From NCBI GenBank assembly GCA_964019695.1, contig OZ026525.1, positions 67,749,753 to 67,813,752 on the forward strand: a stretch of DNA of 64,000 nucleotides. The letters are read 5' to 3'. The DNA is from Loripinus fragilis. Taxonomy: Eukaryota; Mollusca; Bivalvia; Lucinida; Lucinidae. This document shows positions 11,345-24,224 of this stretch, piece by piece (position 1 is the stretch's first letter; each line of letters begins with the position of its first letter). A program made the position numbers and the translations under genes. The notes under the pieces were generated by a model. That model made no database searches and was not told the DNA's origin. It saw only the letters and a list, made by a program, of their open reading frames with translations.

Positions 11345-12560
11345 CCGAATAGCATTTGCAACAAGCCATAAGGCTCCTGAGCAAATACACAAATTACTTT
11401 TTTGAGATACTTTTTCGCAGCGGACAGTGTACCCTTTTCCCCTCTCCCGTTCTATATGTATTTGTATGTACATATGACTATTTTTCTCGATTATTGAACC
11501 GTGTTAAATATGCTTTCATTTTACAGTAACTGCACATAGATTTATTCCGAAATGTTTTTTCAATAGTATTTTGTGTATTTGTCAGAAACAATGATATAGA
11601 ACATATAATATAAACAATTGTGCTAGATAATGTATTTATCATATGACGTCGCGTCTGGGAGTGAAATAACGCCATGCAATAAAAATCGTTAAACCACTAG
11701 TGGTTTATATATTTACGGGAAATATTATGGCGTCCAAAACAACGTTGCGTACATAATGACAAAATTGTAACTAATCCTTCGATCCCTAGTTTAACTCTCT
11801 AAGAATTGCTGAGCCACTGTGCTTCTTAAGTCCATTATCTTTGTAAATATGACGTCGTAGGTGGGAGGGCTCCATTTGTTTAGCTTGGGTGAAACCCAAG
11901 AGCAACGTATTGGACACTGTGAGAGCGCTCGCCAAATGCTGAGGCATGCCTTTTTGCTATTTTAAGCTAGCCAGTGGGGAGTTTTTTGACTGAGGCTTAT
12001 TTTGTATATATATATGCGAGCTGTGAATAATCTAATATGGCCGTTCACATATGCATGCTTGTCTTAGCATTAACTAATTGCCTTTATGAAAAGAACTAAA
12101 CTCGTGTATCATCTCTTCTTTACTCATTGCCGCATTGGAAGAATCTTCAACTTAAGACCAAGTAGTCCCTGGTTTGGGCCCTATTGCTTGTTTGTTTGTT
12201 TACTTATCTATTTGATCGTTTGTGCTTTTCATGGGAGTGATATAATGACATGTACCACTAGTGGTTTACAAATTTTGGCAACGCTATCACGTCGCTATGT
12301 AATGACGTCCGTAATGGTTTCTCATATAATTATATGGCAACATCAAAGCATAGTTCTGCGCAATTTCTAAACGCGATTTAAAAGTAGTTTTAGGGTCATA
12401 CAATAAATATAACCTAACAGTCGTGCTCCTGTATTATCAAATTTATCAAGCTTGTCACGAAAAAGTGACAAAATTCTTGACAAGCCTCGCATTTCATCTC
12501 TTTTTACAGCTCGTTTAATAACTTCAATATTGGGATCAAACGTGATTTTCTATGCATTAC
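11345..12560. other. No assigned gene; short repeated phrase
   Basis: ACTAGTGGTTTA followed by similar sequence occurs at 11697 and 12258. A 94-codon plus-strand open frame (12086-12370) is AT-driven and unrecognised. Confidence 0.4.
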
Positions 12561-12642
12561 CACCTGCTAGAACACCAGGGTGGTGTTGAAACCCAAACAT
12601 GAAAGGCGAGGCTTATGACTACCCCTGAGGGGTCTAGCAGAT
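12561..12642. repeat. Short foldback hairpin
   Basis: CACCTGCTAGAACACCAGGG pairs with CCCCTGAGGGGTCTAGCAGATG over most of its length. Confidence 0.55.
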
Positions 12643-12731
12643 GATAGTGTATCAGAAAACCATTATTGCATAAGGTCATTTTCTCACTTGAACACTTGCA
12701 ACAACGTTTTCGAAATAGAACCTTTTTCCAG

Positions 12732-12812
12732 ATCAAAGACTTGCGTCATCCTGACGACACTTCTATACCCGTTACTGCTGATGACGTCAATTTTGTAACG
12801 AATCCAGAATAA
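12732..12812 (+). CDS. Candidate terminal coding exon, unknown gene
   Basis: A good splice acceptor (ACCTTTTTCCAG) precedes 26 sense codons and TAA. The peptide starts IKDLRHPDDTSIPVTADD and ends NFVTNPE, a composition unlike translated AT-rich noise. AATAAA follows 37 nt after the stop (12849-12854), as expected for a 3' end. No upstream exon was found and I recognise no family, so this may be chance. Confidence 0.33.
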   Translation: MKDLRHPDDTSIPVTADDVNFVTNPE

Positions 12813-12898
12813 TTATACTGTACGTAAAGTAAAGAAAAAAAAAGAAAGAATAAAAGCATCACAAAAATGCTATGAATCATCAGCACGTGAATTGCCCC

Positions 12899-12979
12899 CT
12901 CTCTCTCTCTCTCTCTCTCTCTCTCATACACTCACCCTCATTTTGGCACACACACAAGCGCGCGCACGCACGCACGCAC
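12899..12979. repeat. Microsatellites (CT)n and (CA/CG)n
   Basis: About 13 CT units at 12899-12925, then a CA-to-CGCA tract at 12946-12979. Confidence 0.95.
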
Positions 12980-13007
12980 TTATAAAGGTCTTAAGGGGTC
13001 CTAGAAC

Positions 13008-13150
13008 GTGTGTGCATCATCTAAAGTGGTCCTGGCATCTAAACTGGTCCTGGCATCTATTATGTTCCTGACCAGCCTCTATATTGGTCCCGACTGGCAT
13101 CTATTATGGTGCGCTAAGCAGACTCTAAAAGATCCTAAAATGGTCCTGAG
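13008..13150 (+). repeat. Dispersed repeat, inverted partner at 30851-31041
   Basis: Phrases GTGCATCATCTAAAGTGGTCC, GGTCCTGGCATCTA and GCTAAGCAGACTCTAAAAG reappear as reverse complements at 30851-31041. The two copies lie on opposite sides of the large satellite. Confidence 0.8.
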
Positions 13151-14029
13151 CGCTAAATGTAAATATATGCAAACCTAATACTTTTTCAACTTAAACGGCT
13201 TCCACCGCAAAAAAAAATCATATAGCCAGGACACAAGCCATTTTTTGAGTGCGCGCGCATCTGTGTGTGTGTTTTGCAGGATTTTGTTAGCCCCGCGCTC
13301 TAACTAACGCACATACTGTTTTATTTTAAATATCGAACGCAAAAATACAATTCCATTTGAGACAACTCCGTGTGTTCGTGCCTCGTGCGCACGGGCTTTC
13401 ATCGGCACTGAATAAAAAAGTGTTCGATGCTTATGAGATAATGCAGCCCAGGCCCCTTTAGGCCGGGGATACCGGGGACATAGCGGGGCTTAAGTGCCAG
13501 GATTAAACCTACGATATGCCCGCGCAGTGCCGTGGGTGTGCCGGGGTATTAATTCCCCGTTTAGATAGAGCTTGTCTAAAAGGTTCTCTTAACAGCGCGC
13601 CTGAACATCTACCTAGTATATATATGACAATATAAACCGAAATGGGTGCAACCTGTTGGTCAGTGCGTATGTTCTCGGGCAGGGGCGGATAAAAAAAAAT
13701 ATCGTATCAGTGGGGAAGGGGGAGGTCCAAGTCTGACTGATGTTTTAGTCGTATTTTACTTACTTTTGACAGAGTGTTCCAATTGACCATTCCAAGGGAA
13801 CTAAAATTTCCAAGGAGAGAGGGTGGGGAGTCCAAGTTTCTTAGGCGTTGTGGGGTAGGAATGGGGTGTGAAGGTCCTCATACTTATTCCTAAAGAAACC
13901 TTTAACACTTAAAATTTTCCGAGGGGGGGGGGTCCGGATCTCCTGACCCCCACCTATCCATGGATTCAGAAATCAAGAAAATCGGCAAAAACGATAGATA
14001 CTCCCAAATATACGGTTGTTCAATAGCTG
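13151..14029. other. Intergenic, degenerate MITE-like block
   Basis: 13675-13962 has G-rich ends (GGGGGTCCGGATCTCCTGACC near the right) resembling the CATGCGCGGATCCAG family, but its termini are not clean. Nothing else is recognised. Confidence 0.35.
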
Positions 14030-14400
14030 CAAGTTGATATCACTAATAGTGTTTATATTCTGCTCTGAACAAAATTCAAGTATAACAAGGTGGCAATAAC
14101 TTTTAAATTATGCAAAAGAGAGTTATGGATCTTTGTACACTGTATCTCTCCTCATTGACTTCTATCTACCATTGAAGTTTTAAGGTGATACCTGTTGTAC
14201 ATGTACTTAATGTGTTATACACCGGACACAATTTAAGTGTGAAAAATGACAAAGGGCAATAACTCCTAAATATGCGAAAAAGAGGTACGGTTCTTGTACA
14301 CTGTACTTCTCCTCATCGAGATCAATCTGCCAGTGAAGTTTCAAGTTGACACCTCTTATAGTTTCTGTGTTATGCTCTGGGCAATATATTCGTACTCGTA
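14030..14400. repeat. Two diverged ~162-bp tandem units
   Basis: TATGCAAAAGAG.GTTATGG...CTTTGTACACTGTA...CTCCTCATTGA at 14109 recurs at 14271 with substitutions, followed by a matching TGAAGTTT.AAG.TGA.ACCT segment. Confidence 0.75.
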
Positions 14401-14840
14401 AATTCTCTGAAACCACTGGGCAAACTGAAGCTTTACATGTGGCACCACCATGGGATAGGGGTAAAGATTGAAAGCTTGTTCAAAATGATTTAGGTCATTT
14501 GTTGTTAGTCCTTATTGTCAACCACCGGGGGCGGGGCATTTGGCAGAGATTTTACCACAAATTTGGCCCCGCAGCGCAGGGCTTTGGAAATTGAAAAGTT
14601 AAAAACCCGCCTATTCCCCAGCCCCGAAGGGGCCAGGGGTACAAATGACTGGTGCATGACCGAACCATTAAAGGTACACCCTGCGTAAATGGAAGCAAAT
14701 GAAAAGAAATGAGTATAAGACCTTTTAAATAGTACGAATCATGTTCTTTTACTGGGTCATATTGCAACAAATATAGCGCTTACGAATGTTAACCGCCAAT
14801 GCTTCATCATAAATATAGTAGTATTTACACAGTAGAGTAG
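14401..14840. other. No recognisable gene
   Basis: A 72-codon minus-strand open frame here (14552-14770) overlaps a GC-rich patch with CCCCGAAGGGGCC, which resembles the 59-kb repeat block. It is not called. Confidence 0.4.
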
Positions 14841-17800
14841 TACTGATATCTAGTATCAGAGACTAGGGCTGTAGATACTAGTACTGTCCTATAACAGTTG
14901 AGACTATGGAAACTAGAAGACACTGGTAATACGGATACGAGTACTGACCACTAGTAGCAGAGACTGGGTATATGGATATTAGGACTGACCTCTAGTAGCA
15001 GTGACTGGGACTGAGGATACCAATACTGACCTCTAGTGGCAAAAACAGGGACTCTATGTACTAATTTTGACCTCTAGTGGCATAACCTGGGACTATGGAT
15101 ACTCAAATGACCTCATGTAGCAGTGAATGCAACAAAGCATACTAGTATTGACCCTCTGTAGAAATGACTACAACTATGGTTAATAGTACAGTCCATTTGT
15201 AGCAGAGAGGCGGACTCTGGATACTAGTATTAGCCTCTAGTCGCAATGGAAGGGACTCTAGATCTTATGAATGATATCTAGTGACAATGACAGGAACTCT
15301 AAACCCTTCTACTGACCACTTGTGGCAATGGCAGACACTCTGAAAACTTTTACTGACCTCTAATGACAATATCTGCGACTCTGGATAATTTAAGTAACCT
15401 CTAGTTGCATTGACAGGGATTTTGGATACTTGAACTGATCTCCAGTGGCAATTGTTGGGGCTCTGGATACAAGTAATGAACTCTAGTGACAGAGAAACGG
15501 ACTCTGGATATTTTACTGACCTCTTCTAGCAAGGTAAGACAGTGGATGCTAGTACTGCCCTCAAGTGGCAATGACAGGGACTCGTGATACTAGTAATGAC
15601 CTCTTGTAGCAGTGGCAATGACGGGGACTCTAGATAATAGAACTGGCATCTAGTGGCAATGATAGGGACTTTGTATACTCTTACTGACCTCTATTGGCAA
15701 TGGCAAGGCCTCTTGATACTTATACTAAACTCTTGTGGCAATGACTGGGACTCTGGATACTTTTAGGGACCTCTAGAGGCAATGACTGCGACTTTGTATA
15801 CTTTAATTAACCTCGAATGGCAATGACTGGGACTCAGGATACGTTTACTGGCCTCTAGTGCCAAAGACAGGGACTCTGGATACTTTTACTGAACTCTAAT
15901 GGATATTGAAAGGGACTCTGGATACTTTTACTGACCTTAAGTCGAAATGACTTGGACTCTGGATACTACTACTGACCTCTTGTAGCAAAAAAAGAACTTT
16001 GGATACTAGTACCGATCTCAATGGCAAGGACAGGGACTCTGTATTAACTACTGATCTCTAGTGGCAATGACTGGTACTCAGGATAGTTAAACTGACCTCT
16101 CGTAAAAATGAGAGGGACTCTAAATATTTTTAATGACAACTATTGTCAATTACAGGGACTCTTAATACTTTACATGACATCAATTTCATTGGCTGGGACT
16201 CTTGATACAAGAACTGTCCCCTAGTGGCAATGACTTGGATTCTTGATACTTGTACTGACCTCTACTGGCAATGGCAGGGACTCTGGATACCTGTTCTGAC
16301 CTTTCCTGTCAATGGCAGGGACTCTGCATACTTTTACTGACCTCTAGTGGCAATGACTGGGACTCTGATACTGGTACTGACCTCTAGTTGCAATGACTTA
16401 GATTCTGAATTTTTTACTGACCTCTAGTTCTAAAGGCTGCGACTCTGAATACTTTACTGACCTCTAGTGGCAATAACTGGGTATCTGGATATTTTACTGA
16501 CACCTAGTCCTAGTAGCAATGACAGGGACTCTAAATACTTTTACTGACATCTTGTGACAATGATGTGGACTCTGGATAATTTTGCTGACCACTATTGGAA
16601 ATGACTGGTACTCTGGATAGTTAAACTGACCTGTCGTAAAAATGAGAGGGGCTCTAAGTATTTTTACTGACAACTATTGTCAATTACAGAGACTCTTAAT
16701 ACTTAAAATGACATCAATTTGCATTGGCTGGGACTCTAGTTAAAAGAAATGTCCTCCAGTGGCAATGACTTGGATTCTTGATACTTGTACTGACCTCTAC
16801 TTGCAATGGCAGGGACTCTGGATACCTGTTCTGACCTCTCCTGTCAATGGCAGGGACTCTGCATACTTTTACTGACCTCTAGTGGCAATGACTGAGACTT
16901 TGATTCTGGTACTGACCTCTAGTTGCAGTGAAATAGATTCTGAATTCTTTAACTGACCTCTAGTTCCAAAGGCTGCGACTCTGAATACTTTACTGACCTC
17001 TAGTGGCAATAACTGGGTATCTGGATATTTTACTGACACCTATTAGCAATGACAGGGACTCTAAATACTTTAACTGACATCTGGTAAAAGTGATGTGGAC
17101 TCTGGATACTTTTGCTGACCACTATTGGAAATGACTGGGACTCTGGATACTAGAACTGATTCTAGTGTCTGCATACTGGTACGAACCTCTATTAACAATT
17201 ACAGGGACTCTGGATACCTGTTCTGATATCTCGTGGCAATGACTGGGACTTTGGATATTTTAACTGACCCCAAGTGTCAATGACAGAGAATCTGGATACT
17301 TTTACTGACCTCTTGGGGTAATATATCGAATCTGGATACTAGTTTTGACCTCTAGTATCAATGCAATGACAGTTACTCTGTATACTTAAATTGACTTCTA
17401 GTGGCAATGACAGTATTCTGAATTCTAGTACGGACCTCTAGTGCCAACGACAGGGACCTGTATTGGCAATAACTAGACTCTTGATACTTTTATTGACTTC
17501 TAGTGGCAATTACAGGATATTAAAATACTAGTACTGGCCTCAAGTGGCAACGACAGGAACTCTGGATACTAGTACTGACATTTAATGGCAAAAACAGAAA
17601 GTCTGGATATTTTTACTTACAATTTTTGGCAAAGAATGGGACTCTGGATAATGTAACTGACATGTAGTGGCAATTATAGGGACTCTGACTACTTGTACTG
17701 ACCTCTAATGGCAATCATAAGGACTCTTGATACTATATTATAGTACTGATACTTTTACCGACCTCCAGTGGCAATTACAAGGACTCTTACTACTTATACT

Positions 17801-19724
17801 GTCCCCTTATGGCAATGGTAGGGACTTAATGTGGCAATGAATCGACTCTGCATACTTTTACTGAACTGCAATGGCAATTATAGAGACTCCGTATACTAGA
17901 GCTGACCTGCAGTGGCAATAATAGGGACTCCGGATACTAGTACATACATCTAATGGCAAAAACAGAAACTCTGGATACATTTACTGACAACTATAGGCAA
18001 TGACTGGGACTCTGGATACCTTTATTGATCTCTAGTGGCAAGAACAGGGACTTTGTATACTTTTATTTACCTCTAGTTGCAATTTCAAGGACTCAGGATA
18101 CTAAGACTGACCTTTAGTGGCAAGGATAGGGCCTCTGGATACTTTGACTGACCTCGAGCGGCAATGACTGGGACCCTGGATACTGACCCAGACCTCAAGA
18201 GGAAATTGCTGGGACTCTGGATACTTTTATTGATCTCTAGTGGCTAAAACAGCGACTTTGTATACTTTTATTTACTTCTAGTTGCAATGCCTAGGACTCA
18301 GGATACTAAGACTGACCTTTAGCGGCATGGAAGGGGACTCTTGATACTTAAACTGGCCTCAAGTGGCAATGACTGGGACCCTGTATACTAGGACTGTTTT
18401 CTAGTGGCAATCCGATGTACTCTGGATACTTAATTGACCTCTAGTGGCAATGACTGGGACTTTGAGTTTAAGTACTGACCTCAAGTGGCAAGAACTGACC
18501 TCCAGTGCTTGGACTCTGGATACTTTTATTGACCTCCAGTGGCAAGAACAGGGGTTTGTATACTTTTATTTACCTCTAGTTGCAATGGCAGGGACTCAAG
18601 ATACTTTAACTGACCTCTAGTGGCAATTACTGGGACCCTGGATATTGACCCTGACCTTTAGTGGCAAGTACAGGGACTATGGATACTTTTACTGACATCT
18701 TATGACAATGACTGGGACTTTGGATACTTTACTGACCTCCAGTCGCATATATAGGTTCTCAGGATATTTTAACTGACCCCCTTTGGAAATAACTGGGATT
18801 TTAGATGCTAAAATTGACATCTTGTGGTAATAAAAAGGACCCCGGATATTTACTGACCTCTAGTATCAAGAACCAGACTCTAGATACAAGTACTGACCTC
18901 TGGTGGCAATGGCAGGGATTCTGGATACTAGTACTGAACTCTAGTGACAATGACAAGGACTTTTGATACTTTTAATGATATTTAGTGTTAATGACAGGAA
19001 CTCTTGATACATGTACTGATCTCTAGTGGCAATGTCTAGGACTATGGATGCTAGTTCTGACCTTTAGTGGCAAGGTCAGGGACTCTTGATACTATAAATG
19101 ACTTCTGTTGGCAATTACTGGGACCCTAGATACTAGTCATGATCTCTTGCTGTAATGATAGAGACTGTGGATACTAGGACTGATCTCTAGTGGAAATGAC
19201 ATGGACTCTGGATACTTTTACTGACCTCCACTTGCAATGACAGCGACTCTGAATAGTAATACTGACATCTGTGGCAGTGACAGGGACTTTAAATACTAGT
19301 TCTGACATCTAGTGGCAATGCCTGAGACTCTGGATGCTTTTACTGACGACTAGCGGTACTTACAGGGACTCTGGATACTTTTACTGACCTCTAGTAACAA
19401 CGACTGGTACTCTGGATACTTTACTGACCTCTAGTCACATTTACAGGGACTCTGGATACTTTAATTGACCTCCTTTGGCAATAACTGAAACTTTAGATAC
19501 TAGAATTGACATATAGTCGTAATGAAATGAAAGGGACTCTGGATAATTTTATTTACATCTAGTATCAAGAGCCGGATTCTGGATACAAGTACTGGCCTCT
19601 AGTGGCTTTGACAGGGACTCTGGATACTAGTACTGAACTCATGTGGTAGTGAAAGGGACTTTCTATACTTTTACTGATATTTAGTGACAATGAATGGGTT
19701 TCTGGATACAAGTACTGAACTCTA
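14841..19724. repeat. 41-bp satellite, left block
   Basis: A head-to-tail array of units like TACTGACCTCTAGTGGCAAT + GACAGGGACTCTGGATACTTT (41 bp; 40-42 in variants), about 119 copies. Divergence is high in most units, but segments show higher-order repeats. 16086-16508 recurs at 16618-17042, an offset of 532 bp, or 13 units. A five-unit (~205-bp) periodicity is seen near 18000-18400. Because 41 is not a multiple of 3, any reading frame rotates at each unit, and plus-strand stops recur. It is judged non-coding. Confidence 0.95.
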
Positions 19725-20260
19725 TAGACTTCGAGCTAAAAAAGGTCCTGCTCCCCCCCCCCCCCCCTAGGGAATTTTGCAGACATATCCTATCTTGAAG
19801 AAAATTTCAAGCCGCATCTATTAAGAGATGTTTGCACTCTGTGCTCCGGGGCGTTAGTCTCTGACAGCCTGTTACATATGTTACTGTAACAAACTAAGGA
19901 AAAAATCAAAATGAAAGTTTGAGCTACAGAAAGAAGATATTAAACCATCTAATTATTCAAATTTCTTATGTAGTTTGCAAGCTGGATGCCTAAGCTACAT
20001 AAAAGCAGCATTTTAAACAAAATTACAGCCTTCAATGGTGTTATATGCGTTACATAGATTAAATTTCCCTTTGAAAGTTGAAATCGTGACTAACATCATT
20101 CATTTCACAGACGATTTGTGCATTTTTACAAGTGTTTTTAATCTTAGTTTACTAAAATACTCATTTTACTAATAGAAAAAAACAAAGTTTGCTTTTCTAT
20201 CTCAAATACATTGTTTTGTATGAGCTATTAAACAACCCTACCCCCAATTTTAAGTATCCA
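19725..20260 (+). repeat. Left terminal inverted repeat of the 5-kb element
   Basis: Contains TAGGGAATTTTGCAGACATA, AAGAGATGTTTGCACTCTGT, CGGGGCGTTAGTCT and TTACATATGTTAC in this order, and near its inner end AAACAACCCTACCCC. All recur inverted at 24225-24757. Confidence 0.85.
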
Positions 20261-20865
20261 ATTTTGGTATCTATTATTGAAGAAAAATATATGAAAATAT
20301 TTGACGCTCATGGATATCTTACATTTTTGGCACTGTCTTGCTAATGCAATAAAGAATCATACATTTGCAAGTTTGACACCAGGATCAGAGCACTTATTAA
20401 AGTATGTAACGTATGTTACATGGCATAATGAATGAGCTAGGAAATTTTCTTGGAAGTAAGAGATGATATTTTAGAAAAATACCATTTTTCACATGTTTTC
20501 CTATTAATCTCTAGCCTCTGGTGCCTTAGTCTTAGTAATTACAGTCATTGCTGATAACAAGCCCATGGAATTGTGTTACCTATGTTATATGTAACCTTTT
20601 TAATCATATATTTCCTAATGCCTATAATATTAAAATATATAGACATATAGATAGAAAATAATAGTTCTCATTTAAATGACACAATTTAATAAATACTCCT
20701 ATTAAATAAAATTATTCAAAAACAATCTTAATTCAAGTCACCCTCACAATGTCTATCATTGTGTCTGCTTCTATGGCAAAATAATCACCCATTTCATCAC
20801 AACCAGTAGACTCACGACATTGTATTAGAACTGCAAACTGAATACAATCCTATTCCTCTCAATCC

Positions 20866-21240
20866 CTTTGGGAATTGTGCAGACATATCCTACCTTAAAG
20901 AACAATTCAAACTGCATCAAATAAGAGATGTTTGCACTCTATTAACTAGGGGGTTAGCATGTAATGGTATGATACGTATGTTACCATATCAATTTAAGAA
21001 TAAATGAATTGAAAGTCTGAGAAACAGAAAGAAGACATAAAACTATTTATTTATTTGAATTATTCATGTAGTTTGCATGCTGAATACCTTTGATACATAA
21101 GAAAAGATTTTTTAACAATTATACAGCTTCCTATGGTGTTATATGTGTTACATTAATTAAGATTACCTTTTAAAATTGGTAATTGTGACAAACATCACTT
21201 ATAAGCATTTCATGTGATCCTCCCCTTTTGCCATCAAAAG
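20866..21240 (+). repeat. Internal direct copy of the left terminus
   Basis: Repeats the left terminal repeat about 1100 bp inward: GGGAATTGTGCAGACATATC, AAGAGATGTTTGCACTCTAT, GGGGGTTAGCATGTAA, ACGTATGTTAC, then GAAACAGAAAGAAGACATAA as at about 19925. Confidence 0.8.
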
Positions 21241-22850
21241 ACTTAATTTTCTTTGTATGTGTGGCCAGTGCCAGCATCAAACAACTTTGACTCAGCCAAA
21301 CTTGAATCCTTAGCATTCTTCAAAAGCAGAAACAGCATGTCAGTGTCATGGGATCAAACACCTGATTAAGTATGGGTTTAATGCCATTTCACATATATGC
21401 ATACAATGGAGTATGACTCTGGTATATATCTCTTCCTGTGAAGTGGCAAGAGCAATCTAACTGCAGTTGCCTCTGCATCCGTGCTAGTCAAATGATAACT
21501 TTGCTCTGATTTTGCAAAATCTATGTCTCTACCGTGTACCTCTAAGAATACTTTAAGATTTCTGACATTGGTCAAACAGAAATTTGAAAGGCTGCTTTTT
21601 TGCATCATTTGCCATGGAACCTATCCAGTCTTTTGGTACTTAAGTCCTCAGGTCTTAGATCAATAGTATTTTGCTGCGCCCAAAGAACTTTATAAGTTTT
21701 CTTTAGTTACAATGTTGACTCTTGATGGTTTTGGCAGACTGTCTGAAACAATTTCTGTTACACCTTGAAAGTTATCTGGTATAAGAGAAAGAATATGAAG
21801 TTGGACATTGCCATCAGTTATGTTTGCAGTTGGTTGTTTTTTCATGTCAGTACATTGAAGCATGTCTTAAAATAATGTAAAACCTATGATTTCTCAGTTT
21901 TTGCACCCATATCATTAGCTGTTGCATTCAAAAGAAGCAAAGTGGACTAGGTAGCTTGGGATAACCAGTACTATATTATGCTCTATGGAAGATTTATACA
22001 GAGTAAACAAGTTGATAAGGTGCCTCATTTCATGATCCATTGACAACACTGAAATTGAAAACACTTGCCTCTGACTGTGTAATCAAAAAGAATGTCACGA
22101 CAATGCCCTTGCTCATTTATTATGACAAGTTATATATGTTACATCCTTTAATAAGCGCTCTTATCTTAGAAACTTAGTGAATCATTGAATTGAAAGGGTC
22201 TAATTTGCGCTCTGTTCATCCTGCATCTCATTGCTTAACCTGCTGTGATACATCTAGTTCGTTTATCTGAAGGGAAAGAGTTACCTTGGTTTCAGCACTT
22301 CAGAAGTACTAAGACTTCAAATAAGTTTTTGAATGCTTGCGGGAAAGATAATAAGTGCAGAGACATTATTAGATGAAAATATGTGGGTTGCATGTATGGA
22401 AAGGCTACATTTATAAAAGTTAACCAGCTAAGATATGATTCTTTATCACAGAAATATCAAGGTACATCAGTCCAGGTACTCATTGCTCTTAATGGCATAG
22501 TTTTCCTCCTTGTAAAGCTTTAGTGTTTCTCCTACTTGCAGAGTATCACTTGAAACACATACTCAAAGAGCCAACTATGAGGAATTCATATCAGTTTCCG
22601 AATGTTCCAAGCCATAAATGGCAGAATTGGAAAGTTGATAATGGCTCATCAATTTTGAGTGGACTAGTGGTAAAATTGAATAACAGTAAATGATTGAAAT
22701 ATTGTGTGATGATTCTACTAGTTGCAAGGAGGCGTGTGATAATAATGATTACCACAGAAGCAGACAACGACAAACGTTTACCATGAATGTTAAATCGATG
22801 AGAAATAGTTTGGACCATTTCATTTATTGTATTTTCTTGTAAAAATGTAA
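21200..22850 (-). pseudogene. Decayed coding region of the 5-kb element, unknown family
   Basis: Minus-strand frames in three phases read as protein-like pieces joined by frameshifts and stops. Examples are HNIVLVIPSYLVHFASFECN (near 21985-21925), QLHILSLIPDNFQGVTEIVS (near 21810-21750) and a 76-codon frame at 21608-21378 containing NVRNLKVFLEVHGRDIDF. Codon-like composition contrasts with the flanking AT-rich DNA. I recognise no transposase catalytic motif, so its role in mobility is an inference from position only. The bounds are approximate. Confidence 0.5.
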
Positions 22851-23514
22851 AACTATCTTTTCTATTTGTGGCTCTATATTTAGCATTATAAGCACAGTAT
22901 TTGGAAATGTGTCCAAAAGGTCATTGATAACATCTGTAACAACAGTCCATGGGTTTGATAATCAGAAATGAATATAATTTCTAGTGTTTTGGCACCAAAG
23001 ACTTATATGTACACATTAAGTGTCCTGATCTTAAACTTAATGACATCTTGCAGATATATGAGCAAGACAGACTAAGAAAATGAAAAATATCCACACGCTG
23101 TAAACGCATTCATGTGTTTTACTTAAACAAACGGTAATAACAAAATTCGCTTCTCTGTAAAACTGGGAGTAGGGCTGTGTATTAGCTCCTATAAGACATT
23201 ATATTTAAGATAGAAAAGCAAACTTGGCTTTTCCTATTCATAAATTGACTATATGTTTGTAAAATCTAATAAAACAGTTTGAAGCCAAGTCATAGTAGTT
23301 GTTTAACTAAATGACGATAGCCACAATTATAGCTTTTAAATTATAATTAGGTTCATGTAACGCACCTAACACCACAGTTAGCCGTATTAATGTTAAACAG
23401 CTTCCATATGTAGTAAAGACATCCAGTATAAAGACTATAAGAATGTCTATTTATCAGATGATTTTAATGTCTTCTTTTGGTAGCTCAAACATTCAAATTT
23501 CTTATTCTCAAATT

Positions 23515-23665
23515 GATATAGTAACATATGTAACAAGCTGTTACAGGCTAACGCCCCGACTTACAGAGTGCAAACATTTCTTATTAAATGCACCTTGGAT
23601 GGCTACATAAGATGTAATTTGTCTGCAGAATTCCAAAGAGGATTAGGATGGAGCAGGCCCTTTAA
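23515..23665 (-). repeat. Internal inverted copy of the terminus (1)
   Basis: AACATATGTAAC, GCTAACGCCCCGAC, AGAGTGCAAACATTTCTTAT, TGTCTGCAGAATTCC and GGAGCAGGCCCTTTAACTC mirror the left end at 19731-19890, including bases outside the C tract. This supports the element boundary. Confidence 0.8.
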
Positions 23666-23879
23666 CTCAGCTTGATGTCAAAATACTGTTTGATGAATTT
23701 ACTTATCATGCTAACATATGTAACGCTCTCTGATCTTTAAAACTTGATGACAACTAGCAGATCTTTAAGTCTTTATCATACGAGCCAGTTTAAAATCCCT
23801 AAGCAATGTAAGGTATCCAACAGCTGCGAGTTTTTTCACAATTTTAGCTCAAACTTTCAAACTACATTTCCTTTATTTG

Positions 23880-24010
23880 ATATAGTAATGCATGTAACAT
23901 GCTGTTACAGACTATCGCCCCAACAGAGAGAGAGTGCAAACATCCCTTATTCGATGCAGCTTGAGCTGTATTATAAGAAGGAATATGTCTGCAAAATTCC
24001 CTTGAGAAGA
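23880..24010 (-). repeat. Internal inverted copy of the terminus (2)
   Basis: ATGTAACATGCTGTTACAGAC, AGAGTGCAAACATCCCTTAT and ATGTCTGCAAAATTCCCTTG repeat the right terminal arm about 720 bp inward. Confidence 0.8.
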
Positions 24011-24224
24011 TTAAAACATTTTTAGGCATATCTTACGTAAAGACAATGAGCTTGCCCATTTATTACATCAGGTAACATATGTTACAGCCTCTGATATTAA
24101 AAATTTTGCAACAAACTTGCAGATTTTTGAGTCTTTTCATAAAAGCAAATAAATCCCAAACAATGAAACACATTCATCAACTGCAAATATTTTTTAATTA
24201 TTTTTACTTTAGTTTTAATACCAA

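Noticed and set aside
12495..12550. Splice-acceptor-like CTCTTTTTACAG followed by a short open stretch
   Set aside because: Only ~34 nt to a weak donor, and its phase does not fit the candidate exon at 12732.
14841..19724. CRISPR-like regular array
   Set aside because: There are no unique spacers between constant repeats; the whole 41-bp unit repeats. The genome is eukaryotic.
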